From contig CAZLCL010000019.1 of the NCBI GenBank assembly GCA_964558315.1, forward strand, positions 1-16,162: a DNA stretch of 16,162 nucleotides, read 5' to 3'. This DNA is from MWCM01 sp964558315 (lineage in GTDB: Bacteria > Patescibacteriota > UBA1384 > XYA2-FULL-43-10). The notes under the pieces are model-generated. The model was not told the origin of the DNA, searched no databases, and worked only from the letters and a program-made list of their open reading frames with translations. Within the stretch, counting starts at the first letter, position 1; every line of letters starts with the position of its first letter. Position numbers and translations under genes: made by a program. Below, piece after piece: positions 7,246 to 12,700 of the stretch.

Positions 7246-7428
7246 TTACTTGCCAAGCTCCCACTGGACACCGTTTCTGCGGTAGAACAGGTGGGTCTTG
7301 GCTCTTCTTTTGCCGTTTCCGGAACAGATTCGAACGTTGGCAGACATCACGTGCCACTTTGCCCCGCAAATAGGGCAGTGATCCGTGAGCTCTAACCAAT
7401 GTCCCTGCCGCTTGCCCTTTTGAGGCAC
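7246..7428 (-). CDS. Small zinc-ribbon-like protein, 60 residues (mini-gene 2)
   Basis: The start is GTG 7428-7426, chosen because GGAGG lies seven bases upstream; a longer frame to ATG 7545 would cross the promoter and AT-rich DNA. The 60-residue product is basic with Cys18 and Cys21 in CPICG, Cys35 in RICSGNG and several histidines (His17, His26), so it could hold one metal ion or be a degenerate zinc ribbon. The C-terminus reads THLFYRRNGVQWELGK. It forms a self-contained unit: promoter candidate, strong Shine-Dalgarno, short gene and hairpin terminator, lying convergent with htrA and downstream of prmC. GC over 7261-7440 is about 56% by hand count, far above its surroundings, suggesting transfer or distinct selection. 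Nucleic-acid binding is a guess from the ribbon; no family is recognised. Ends in TAA. Confidence 0.7.
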   Translation of the reverse strand: MPQKGKRQGHWLELTDHCPICGAKWHVMSANVRICSGNGKRRAKTHLFYRRNGVQWELGK

Positions 7429-7435
7429 TCGATTC

Positions 7436-7440
7436 CCTCC
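7436..7440 (-). promoter_or_regulatory. Shine-Dalgarno site deciding the GTG start of mini-gene 2
   Basis: GGAGG on the minus strand, within AAAAGGAGGGAATCGA, lies seven bases before GTG 7428. It sets the start inside the longer open frame. Confidence 0.7.
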
Positions 7441-7462
7441 TTTTCTCCGCACGGTCGCTATA

Positions 7463-7490
7463 AATATAGCTGATATATACCGAAAGTCAA
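7463..7490 (-). promoter_or_regulatory. Candidate promoter of mini-gene 2
   Basis: On the minus strand TTGACT (7490-7485), a 16-base spacer and TATATT (7468-7463) fit the housekeeping consensus. The expected start near 7456 gives a leader of about 28 bases carrying the GGAGG site. Confidence 0.55.
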
Positions 7491-7593
7491 CTCCCATAAG
7501 GATAATTACATTATTACAAAAAAATGTGCACAAATCGCTACGCAATTTGGCAAATAGCCGAGTTTAATAATAAAGTTTAGCCCTGTTAATAGA

Positions 7594-8535
7594 TTACTTA
7601 CGATTGATTCTGGAGAAACCGTTCCAGCCCGAAGGGCTACTTATGCGAGAAAACTGCAAATTTTGTTTAGCACATAAATCGCTGATTATTTTTTGTTGAG
7701 AATCATCGCTTTCAAGTAAAGCGATACCGGTTTTCGTAAGTTTAGAAGGCAAATAACCAATAAGTCTTTTGATAATTTTTAAACCTTTTTCGGGAGCGTA
7801 TAAAGCAATATCTGGCTCCCAATTAAGCCCCAGAGTGTGCGCTGACTTATAATTATTATTCTTGCTAGTGGGTTTTAAATAAGGTAGGTTAGCAATAATT
7901 AGATCGAACGATTTGGGCATTTTGGAGTTATCAAATAAATCAGATTTAAAAAATCGTATATTATCGTATACTCCGTGTTTTTTAGCGTTGAATTTAGCGA
8001 CAGAAAGAGCTTTTGGGGAAATATCGGAAGCATAAAATTGAATGCTGAATGATGAATTATGAATTATAGAAGGTGGAATATTTTTTGCAAGAGAAATTAT
8101 AATGCACCCACTACCGGTTCCGAGATCAAGGACAGTAAGTGGCAAGTCGTCAGTTGTCTGTTGCGATTGTCTGCCATCTTTTACTTGATGAACTTTGCGA
8201 ACTTTCGACTTGATGAACTCCATTCCCTTTTCTACTAATATCTCTGTTTCGGGGCGGGGAATCAAAACATGTTTATTAACCTTAAAATTTGTGCCGTAGA
8301 ACTCTTTATTTTTAACTATATATGCGATCGGCTCGCCTTTTTTGCGACGGCGAACAAGACGGCGAATTTTTGCATACTGGGCATTGGTTATCGGCTCATC
8401 TCCATTTGCGATGATATTTTCGAATGATTTGGAAAGCGAGTAGCAAACGATAACTCTGGCATCGATCTCTGCGGTCGGTGAGCCGGCCAGAGATAATTCA
8501 AGGGTAAGTTTATTGATTAGCTCTATTTTTGACAT
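7594..8535 (-). CDS. prmC: Peptide chain release factor N5-glutamine methyltransferase (PrmC)
   Basis: PrmC methylates the glutamine of the GGQ motif in release factors using S-adenosylmethionine. The 313-residue protein shows the helical N-terminal domain, the diagnostic LIPRPETE (91-98), SAM motif I LDLGTGSG (136-143), ASDIS (169-173) and DLIIANLPY (211-219). The catalytic tetrapeptide is NLPY (216-219), not the usual NPPY. It is longer than the family norm of about 280. The excess sits in two low-complexity inserts, residues about 112-134 before motif I and about 157-166 between SAM motifs, both encoded by degenerate heptanucleotide repeats. ATG 8535 lacks a strong Shine-Dalgarno site. It normally follows prfA directly, but here a GC-rich mini-gene and hairpin intervene. 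Probably functional, since motifs outside the inserts are intact. Ends in TAA. Confidence 0.93.
   Translation of the reverse strand: MSKIELINKLTLELSLAGSPTAEIDARVIVCYSLSKSFENIIANGDEPITNAQYAKIRRLVRRRKKGEPIAYIVKNKEFYGTNFKVNKHVLIPRPETEILVEKGMEFIKSKVRKVHQVKDGRQSQQTTDDLPLTVLDLGTGSGCIIISLAKNIPPSIIHNSSFSIQFYASDISPKALSVAKFNAKKHGVYDNIRFFKSDLFDNSKMPKSFDLIIANLPYLKPTSKNNNYKSAHTLGLNWEPDIALYAPEKGLKIIKRLIGYLPSKLTKTGIALLESDDSQQKIISDLCAKQNLQFSRISSPSGWNGFSRINRK
8038..8065. repeat. Degenerate heptanucleotide repeat inside prmC (array A)
   Basis: On the plus strand four consecutive 7-base units read TTGAATG, CTGAATG, ATGAATT and ATGAATT. On the coding strand they give IIHNSSFSIQ (PrmC residues about 157-166), between two conserved SAM-domain segments. 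Confidence 0.75.
8134..8175. repeat. Degenerate heptanucleotide repeat inside prmC (array B)
   Basis: In a 7-base register the plus strand reads AGTAAGT, GGCAAGT, CGTCAGT, TGTCTGT, TGCGATT, GTCTGCC, with GT or TT recurring at the end of each of the first five units. It encodes DGRQSQQTTDDLPL just before SAM motif I. Farther out (8176-8220) the 12-base word AGTTCATCAAGT occurs twice on the coding strand, 25 bases apart. Unit divergence makes this call softer than array A. Confidence 0.55.
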
Positions 8536-8748
8536 TAAATATTATTATATTTCAATACTTACGCATTGGAGCCCAAGCTTCGGCTTGTTGTGTCCATGTT
8601 AGCTTTGGTACTCGCCATTTTTTAGCACACTTCCCACTTCGTTAACATTACCCTACTTCATTTTATTACACAGGGCACAGCGAGGGACAAGAAAGTGTGA
8701 TCTCCATTTTTTGCGTAAGGACTGGCTTTAAATTAAAAATATAGGTGG
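8536..8748. other. Intergenic region upstream of prmC
   Basis: It holds the prmC promoter candidate and, at 8574-8587, a small hairpin CAAGC-TTCG-GCTTG with a UUCG-type loop that would lie in the prmC leader. On the minus strand a 19-codon frame (8618-8559) begins with ATG but has no convincing Shine-Dalgarno site. I see no tRNA cloverleaf or other known RNA. Confidence 0.5.
8663..8690 (-). promoter_or_regulatory. Candidate promoter of prmC
   Basis: On the minus strand TTGTCC (8690-8685), a 16-base spacer and TAATAA (8668-8663). It lies downstream of the mini-gene 3 terminator, so prmC would have its own promoter rather than depend on prfA transcription. Confidence 0.4.
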
Positions 8749-8777
8749 GGCGCGGCGATCTTACAGAACGCCGCGCC
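8749..8777 (-). terminator. GC-rich hairpin terminator overlapping the stop of mini-gene 3
   Basis: A perfect 9-base-pair stem (GGCGCGGCG, 8749-8757, with CGCCGCGCC, 8769-8777) and an 11-base loop that contains the stop codon. On the minus strand it is followed by CCACCTATATTTTTAATTTAAA, which gives a T run after a short gap. It would uncouple prfA and mini-gene 3 from prmC. Confidence 0.6.
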
Positions 8778-8961
8778 GGCGTGCATCCCTGATCTCGGAA
8801 AGAACCCGAGACCAGTCCTTCTTACGAGCCTTTTCGTCCCCCGGCTCGAGGGGGGCTTCCTTAGCCGAGCGAGCGAATTCCTTCCCGCTCGTCTCGAGGG
8901 AAGCATTCTGCGCCTCCCTAAGAAGACGCAGAGCTATTTTCATGCACTCTGGCATTGGCAT
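8761..8961 (-). CDS. Unrecognised GC-rich small protein, 66 residues (mini-gene 3)
   Basis: The start ATG 8961 has AAAGGA about nine bases upstream; in-frame ATGs at 8955 and 8943 are less well placed. The product is highly charged and probably all helical (MKIALRLLREAQNASLET, later KARKKDWSRVLSEIRDARRR), with one Cys at residue 6 and no membrane segment. I do not recognise it. GC over 8761-8940 is about 59% by hand count, the highest in the window. It starts 46 bases after prfA on the same strand, so it can be read from the prfA promoter; I see no clear promoter of its own. A 9-base word (TTATCACAT on the plus strand) occurs at 8963-8971 and 8999-9007, flanking its leader. Its position splits the usual prfA-prmC pair. 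It ends in TAA inside its terminator hairpin. Confidence 0.6.
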   Translation of the reverse strand: MPMPECMKIALRLLREAQNASLETSGKEFARSAKEAPLEPGDEKARKKDWSRVLSEIRDARRRGVL

Positions 8962-9007
8962 GTTATCACATCCTTTCTGCCGAGCGCTTATTTTTACCTT
9001 ATCACAT

Positions 9008-10072
9008 TTATTTAGTTAGTTCTAGAGTTCTTTTTCTATCCTCTTCAACGAGCGATTCAATAATCGGGCTTAAGTCTCCGGAGAGAATTTTATCAATTGA
9101 GTGCCAGGATTTATTAATGCGATGATCGGTAATACGATCCTGCGGAAAATTGTAGGTGCGGATTTTCTCGCTTCTGTCGCCGCTACCGATCTGCGATCTT
9201 CTTTCATTTCCTCTCTCTTTGGATAATCTCTCTTCCTCGGAAGCAAGCAGGCGAGAGCGTAAAATATTCATGGCTTTAGCTTTATTTTTTAGTTGGCTTT
9301 TTTCATCTTGGCAGGAAACCACCACTCCCGTTGGCAGATGGGTGATGCGCACAGCGGAGTCGGTAGTATTTACGCTTTGCCCGCCGGGGCCGGAGGAACG
9401 AAATACATCTATACGCAGATCTTCCGGCTTGATTTCTATATCGGCTTCCTCTGCTTCCGGCAATACTGCCACCGTTACAGTTGAGGTGTGGACTCTGCCT
9501 TGAGATTCGGTTTTGGGAACCCTTTGCACGCGATGAACACCGCTTTCATATTTCATTTTTCCATAAACGCCGTGTCCATTTAATAAGAATGCGATATATT
9601 TTATTCCCCCAATCGTGGTATTCTGGGAGGATAATATCTCCGTTTTCCAATTATTAATTTCAGCGAATCTAATATACATTCGCACCATCTCTGCAGAAAA
9701 TAGCTCTGATTCGTCTCCGCCGGCCGCAGGTCTAATTTCGATAATCGCATCTTTTTTGTCATTGGGATCTTGGGGCAGTATCGCTATTTCAAGGAATTTA
9801 GTAAGCTCCCCCAGCTCATTTTTAATAATTTCGACCTCTCCTTCGGCTAACTGCTTTAGCTCTTCATCTTCTCCATCCATTATCAGATTATTTTCTGAGA
9901 GTTCTTTTTGCAATTGAAAAAATCTTTGAATCTTTTGAGAAATTGGCTCAAGTTCGGCTTTTTCTTGAGAGAGTTTAGAGATTTTTTCTAAATCAGAGAT
10001 ATTTTGCGGATCTAATAACTCCTCTTCGATTTTTTTGTAGCGGGTTAAAATTTCTTCAAGCTTTATGTTCAT
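9008..10072 (-). CDS. prfA: Peptide chain release factor 1 (RF1)
   Basis: RF1 reads UAA and UAG stop codons and triggers peptide release on the ribosome. At 354 residues it has the normal length: an N-terminal helical domain (1-100), then IRPAAGGDESELFSAEM, the codon-recognition loop HRVQRVPKTESQGRVHTS, the catalytic GGQ at 230-232 (SSGPGGQSVNTTDSAVRITH) and the C-terminal TYNFPQDRITDHRI. The recognition tripeptide is P186-K187-T188, which fits RF1 (PxT) and excludes RF2 (SPF); E. coli has PAT. Gln232 is the target of PrmC, encoded 473 bases downstream. ATG 10072 has no clear Shine-Dalgarno. An extended -10 promoter candidate and an independent upstream terminator make prfA a separate transcription unit from rpmE. 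Ends in TAA. Confidence 0.96.
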   Translation of the reverse strand: MNIKLEEILTRYKKIEEELLDPQNISDLEKISKLSQEKAELEPISQKIQRFFQLQKELSENNLIMDGEDEELKQLAEGEVEIIKNELGELTKFLEIAILPQDPNDKKDAIIEIRPAAGGDESELFSAEMVRMYIRFAEINNWKTEILSSQNTTIGGIKYIAFLLNGHGVYGKMKYESGVHRVQRVPKTESQGRVHTSTVTVAVLPEAEEADIEIKPEDLRIDVFRSSGPGGQSVNTTDSAVRITHLPTGVVVSCQDEKSQLKNKAKAMNILRSRLLASEEERLSKERGNERRSQIGSGDRSEKIRTYNFPQDRITDHRINKSWHSIDKILSGDLSPIIESLVEEDRKRTLELTK

Positions 10073-10248
10073 AATACACTAATGTTTAATTGTCTAATTT
10101 GGGTAAAAATGTTTAATTTTTATTTGGTGATTATGCCGTAGTTATATTATATCACCTAACTTAAACTGCGTAGTAGAGTTTCGACGTAAAAGCAAATGCA
10201 CAAAGTTAATATTTGTTGCGAAATTATACACTAATTGAAATTATAATA
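10073..10248. other. AT-rich gap between prfA and the rpmE terminator
   Basis: The stretch holds the prfA leader and its extended -10 promoter candidate. No additional gene or structured RNA is apparent on either strand. Confidence 0.5.
10146..10154 (-). promoter_or_regulatory. Candidate extended -10 promoter of prfA
   Basis: The minus strand reads TGATATAAT: a perfect TATAAT (10151-10146) with the TGn extension (10154-10152). No good -35 is seen 16-18 bases upstream, which extended -10 promoters can tolerate. The predicted leader is about 67 bases. Confidence 0.5.
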
Positions 10249-10277
10249 TAAAAAACCGACATTATAATTTGCCGGTT
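10249..10277 (-). terminator. Intrinsic terminator after rpmE
   Basis: On the minus strand AACCGGC (10277-10271) pairs with GTCGGTT (10260-10254) through seven pairs including one G-T, with a 10-base loop, and is directly followed by a T run. It starts 16 bases after the rpmE stop. It may also act weakly on the plus strand. Confidence 0.75.
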
Positions 10278-10293
10278 ATTTATATAAAAACAG

Positions 10294-10578
10294 CTATTTA
10301 TTATCTGAATCTTTTTTGTCTTCTTTGCGGGCTTTATTTTTAAGCTTTTTTTGCTCCATATCTTTTTTGTGTTGCTGTGCTACTGCCATTCGAGCTTTAA
10401 ATTTATCTACGCGCCCTGCTGTGTCTAAAAGCTTCTCTTTGCCGGTGTAGTAGGGATGGCACTGGGAACATATCTCAACATTAATAGAACTCATAGTTGA
10501 ACCGACATCGAAAACAGCTCCGCAGGCGCAGGTAATTTTTGCATTTTGGTGATAAGTAGGATGGATATCTTTTTTCAT
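10294..10578 (-). CDS. rpmE: 50S ribosomal protein L31 (zinc-binding type)
   Basis: L31 bridges the ribosomal subunits near the central protuberance. The protein has 94 residues. The zinc-binding cysteines are Cys17, Cys19, Cys37 and Cys40 (CAC and CSQC), the C+ form, followed by HPYYTGKEKLLDTAGRVDKF, the family signature. After about residue 67 comes a Lys-rich tail of some 25 residues, longer than in typical L31. The start is ATG 10578; a longer frame to 10719 would add 47 residues that are not L31-like and overlap the promoter. There is no Shine-Dalgarno site, only an A/T-rich leader. It lies divergent from rpsB, with overlapping promoters, and has its own terminator. Ends in TAA. Confidence 0.94.
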   Translation of the reverse strand: MKKDIHPTYHQNAKITCACGAVFDVGSTMSSINVEICSQCHPYYTGKEKLLDTAGRVDKFKARMAVAQQHKKDMEQKKLKNKARKEDKKDSDNK

Positions 10579-10618
10579 AAAATTTGTTTTAAACTTTTTA
10601 AAAAATATGAACGAATAG

Positions 10619-10647
10619 ATAATATCACATTGTTTACAATTAATCAA
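10619..10647 (-). promoter_or_regulatory. Candidate promoter of rpmE, overlapping the rpsB promoter
   Basis: On the minus strand TTGATT (10647-10642), exactly 17 bases, then TATTAT (10624-10619). The -35 element lies in the spacer of the plus-strand rpsB promoter, so polymerase could occupy only one of the two at a time. Confidence 0.55.
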
Positions 10648-10661
10648 TAATCTGGTAATAT
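10633..10661 (+). promoter_or_regulatory. Candidate promoter of the rpsB-tsf-frr operon
   Basis: TTTACA (10633-10638), exactly 17 bases, then TAATAT (10656-10661). The predicted start near 10668 gives a leader of about 108 bases with secondary structure ahead of rpsB. Confidence 0.55.
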
Positions 10662-10667
10662 ACCCTA

Positions 10668-10775
10668 AGTAAATAATATTTATTAAATTCACACGCCTCT
10701 CTATTTGCTTCTTCCCCACTTTGGGGATTTGTGAGGCGGCGGCCCTTTAAAAAGGGAAAAAAGAAGGAGATTTTT
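10668..10775 (+). promoter_or_regulatory. Structured rpsB mRNA leader, possible autoregulatory element
   Basis: Within the leader CGCCTC (10694-10699) can pair with GAGGCG (10733-10738), enclosing an inner hairpin CCCCA-CTT-TGGGG (10714-10726). A third short hairpin CCCTT-TAAA-AAGGG (10743-10756) lies just ahead of the Shine-Dalgarno AAGGAG (10764-10769). rpsB mRNA leaders are known to be bound by S2 in several bacteria, so feedback control is plausible, but I cannot match this to a known RNA family. Confidence 0.4.
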
Positions 10776-11477
10776 ATGGTTAAAGCACCTACACTTAGGG
10801 AGATGCTCGAAGCGGGCGTGCATTTTGGGCATAAGACATCAAGATGGGATCCAAGAATGGCCCCCTACATTTTTGCCGCCAAGAATAAAGTTCACGTTAT
10901 TAATTTGGAGAAAACAGCCGAACAGCTGGAAAAAGCTATTGAGTTTTTACGCAAAGCTAGTAGCGAGGGCAAAAATATTGTTTTTGTCGGGACAAAAAAA
11001 CAGGCTCAAGAAATTGTTAAAAAGGCCGCTGTTGATTGCTCCTGTTTTTGTATTACTGAGAGATGGCTGGGTGGGACGCTAACAAATTTTTCAACCGTGT
11101 TAAAGAGCGTTAAAAAATTGGAACGAATGAAACTTAAACAAAATAGCCCTGAGTTCGATGAAATGCGCAAAAGGGATAGAGTTCATCTACAAAAGAGCAT
11201 CGAGAAAAGCGAAAGGTTAGTTGGCGGTATGATCGGCATGAATTCAAAACCCGATGTCTTAGTTCTAATCGGGGCACATGACGAAAAGAATGCTGTAAAA
11301 GAAGCGGCATCCGTATCTGTTCCAATCGTCGCCCTTGTTGATACTAACGCCAATCCCAGCGATATTAGCTATCCAATTCCGGCTAATGATGATGCAACCA
11401 AATCAATTTCGCTTTTTGCTAATTTATTTGCTAAAGTTATTAAAGAGGGCAAATCTTTAGCCAAAGCAAACAAATAA
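10776..11477 (+). CDS. rpsB: 30S ribosomal protein S2
   Basis: S2 sits on the back of the small subunit and is needed for translation initiation. The 233-residue protein has the family signature near the start (LREMLEAGVHFGHKTSRWDPRMAPYIF in two pieces), then KVHVINLEKT, NIVFVGTKKQA, ERWLGGTLTNF and the late PDVLVLIGAHDEKNAVKEA and VPIVALVDTNANP. I start at ATG 10776, six bases after the end of AGAAGGAG; an upstream frame from 10731 would add 15 unrelated residues and cover the leader. It heads a tight plus-strand run: tsf follows after 33 bases. The promoter and a structured leader suggest growth-linked and possibly S2-mediated control. Ends in TAA. Confidence 0.96.
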   Translation: MVKAPTLREMLEAGVHFGHKTSRWDPRMAPYIFAAKNKVHVINLEKTAEQLEKAIEFLRKASSEGKNIVFVGTKKQAQEIVKKAAVDCSCFCITERWLGGTLTNFSTVLKSVKKLERMKLKQNSPEFDEMRKRDRVHLQKSIEKSERLVGGMIGMNSKPDVLVLIGAHDEKNAVKEAASVSVPIVALVDTNANPSDISYPIPANDDATKSISLFANLFAKVIKEGKSLAKANK

Positions 11478-11510
11478 CATATTCATTATTTTTACTTAAT
11501 AGGACTAATT

Positions 11511-12098
11511 ATGATCAAAGCAACTGATATTGCAAAGCTTAGAGCAAAGACTGATCTCCCCATGATGGAGTGTAAAAAAGCATTAGAAGAGGCGGGGGGC
11601 AATGAGAGCAAGGCTATAGAGTTATTAAAGAAAAGAGGTATAAACCGAGCGGCAAAAAAAGCAGAGCGAGAGGTTAAAACAGGGGTAATCGAATCTTACG
11701 TTCACGACCAAAAAATTGGAGTGTTGGTTGAGGTTCTGGCTGAAACGGATTTTGTGACTAGAAATAAAGATTTTCAAAGTTTTGTTCATGATGTTGCTCT
11801 TAATATTGCGGCTTTTGACCCTAAATATATCTCTATAGAAGATGTTCCTCAAGAAGTCATTAAGAAAGAAAAAAGCGATTTATTATCAAACGATGACTTA
11901 AAAGGAAAACCCAAAGAGATTATGGATAAAATCGTTGATGGCAGAATGAAAAATTTTTATCGGCAAGTTTGTCTCTTAGAACAACCTTTTGTGAAGGATG
12001 AAAAGCAAACTATAAATGAGCTACTCACTGCTTTAATCGCAAAAATCGGTGAAAAGATTGTAATCTCCAGATTTGTAAGATATCAATTAGGAAATTAA
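11511..12098 (+). CDS. tsf: Translation elongation factor Ts
   Basis: EF-Ts exchanges GDP for GTP on EF-Tu. The 195-residue protein starts with a UBA-like helical domain (residues 1-40; LRAKTDLPMMECKKALEEAGG), then a linker, then the core with TDFV (79-82), the segment that contacts EF-Tu. E. coli EF-Ts has about 283 residues, so this is the short form with a single core repeat, comparable in length to the Thermus protein. The Shine-Dalgarno AGGA lies seven bases before ATG. It follows rpsB as in nearly all bacteria and precedes frr by 13 bases; pyrH, usual between tsf and frr, is missing. Ends in TAA. Confidence 0.95.
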   Translation: MIKATDIAKLRAKTDLPMMECKKALEEAGGNESKAIELLKKRGINRAAKKAEREVKTGVIESYVHDQKIGVLVEVLAETDFVTRNKDFQSFVHDVALNIAAFDPKYISIEDVPQEVIKKEKSDLLSNDDLKGKPKEIMDKIVDGRMKNFYRQVCLLEQPFVKDEKQTINELLTALIAKIGEKIVISRFVRYQLGN

Positions 12099-12111
12099 CT
12101 AAGGATTTCTT

Positions 12112-12666
12112 ATGGAACAATTGCTTAGGGAGAGTAAACAAAAAATGAGCGAAACTGTTTTAAGATTGGCTGAAGAGTTAAAAAAACTTCGCACAGGTCG
12201 AGCCAAAACATCATTGATTGAAGATCTAAAAGTTAGTTATTATGGTTCTACCATGTCGTTAAAAGAGGTTGCGGCTTTAAGTTCTCCCGAAGCCTCTCTT
12301 ATTCAAATCAAACCATTTGACAAAAACTCTATTGGGGATATTGAGCTGGCAATTCGCAATTCCGACTTGGGAATTACTCCGGTTAACGATGGCACTTTTG
12401 TTAGGATATCTCTTCCGCCCCTAACAGAGGAAAGAAGGGCAGAGTTGGCTAAACACGCCAAAAAAATTGGAGAATCCGCCAAGGTATCATTGCGGACAAT
12501 TCGTGGTGAATCTTGGGATAAAATTCAAAAAATGGTGAAAGAGGGTGATTTGACTGAGGATGATAAGTATTTGGGGGAGAAAAAACTGAATGAGTTAGTT
12601 GAGCAGATGAATTCGGAAGTTGATAAGACAGTTTCCGAAAAAGAAAAAGAAATTATGAGTTTGTAA
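12112..12666 (+). CDS. frr: Ribosome recycling factor
   Basis: The factor splits post-termination ribosomes together with EF-G. At 184 residues it has the normal length of about 185. Landmarks are LRTGRAKTSLIEDLKVSYYG in domain I and hinge, PEASLIQIKPFD in domain II, NDGTFVRISLPPLTEERRAEL and the C-terminal helix with DDKYLGEKKLNELVEQ. The Shine-Dalgarno AAGGA lies seven bases before ATG. The 13-base gap to tsf suggests coupling within the ribosomal operon. Together with prfA and prmC in the same window, all stages of termination except RF2 are encoded locally. Ends in TAA. Confidence 0.95.
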   Translation: MEQLLRESKQKMSETVLRLAEELKKLRTGRAKTSLIEDLKVSYYGSTMSLKEVAALSSPEASLIQIKPFDKNSIGDIELAIRNSDLGITPVNDGTFVRISLPPLTEERRAELAKHAKKIGESAKVSLRTIRGESWDKIQKMVKEGDLTEDDKYLGEKKLNELVEQMNSEVDKTVSEKEKEIMSL

Positions 12667-12700
12667 TCACTGTTAATAATCGAGGCTTTGGTAAAAATAT

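Noticed and set aside
7211..7399. 62-codon minus-strand frame overlapping mini-gene 2 in another phase
   Set aside because: It runs through the terminator hairpin and lacks a good ribosome-binding site; the GTG 7428 frame has the Shine-Dalgarno and Cys motifs.
8559..8618. 19-codon minus-strand frame upstream of prmC
   Set aside because: There is no convincing ribosome-binding site and no distinctive composition; it is more likely leader sequence.
9156..9917. Plus-strand open frames opposite prfA
   Set aside because: They are antisense shadows of a secure RF1 gene, with no family resemblance or start signals.
10579..10719. N-terminal extension of L31 by 47 residues
   Set aside because: The extension is unlike L31, crosses the candidate promoters, and MKKDIHP is the normal L31 start.
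10731..10775. 15-residue N-terminal extension of S2
   Set aside because: The internal ATG 10776 has the perfect AAGGAG and matches the normal S2 start; the extension is leader RNA structure.
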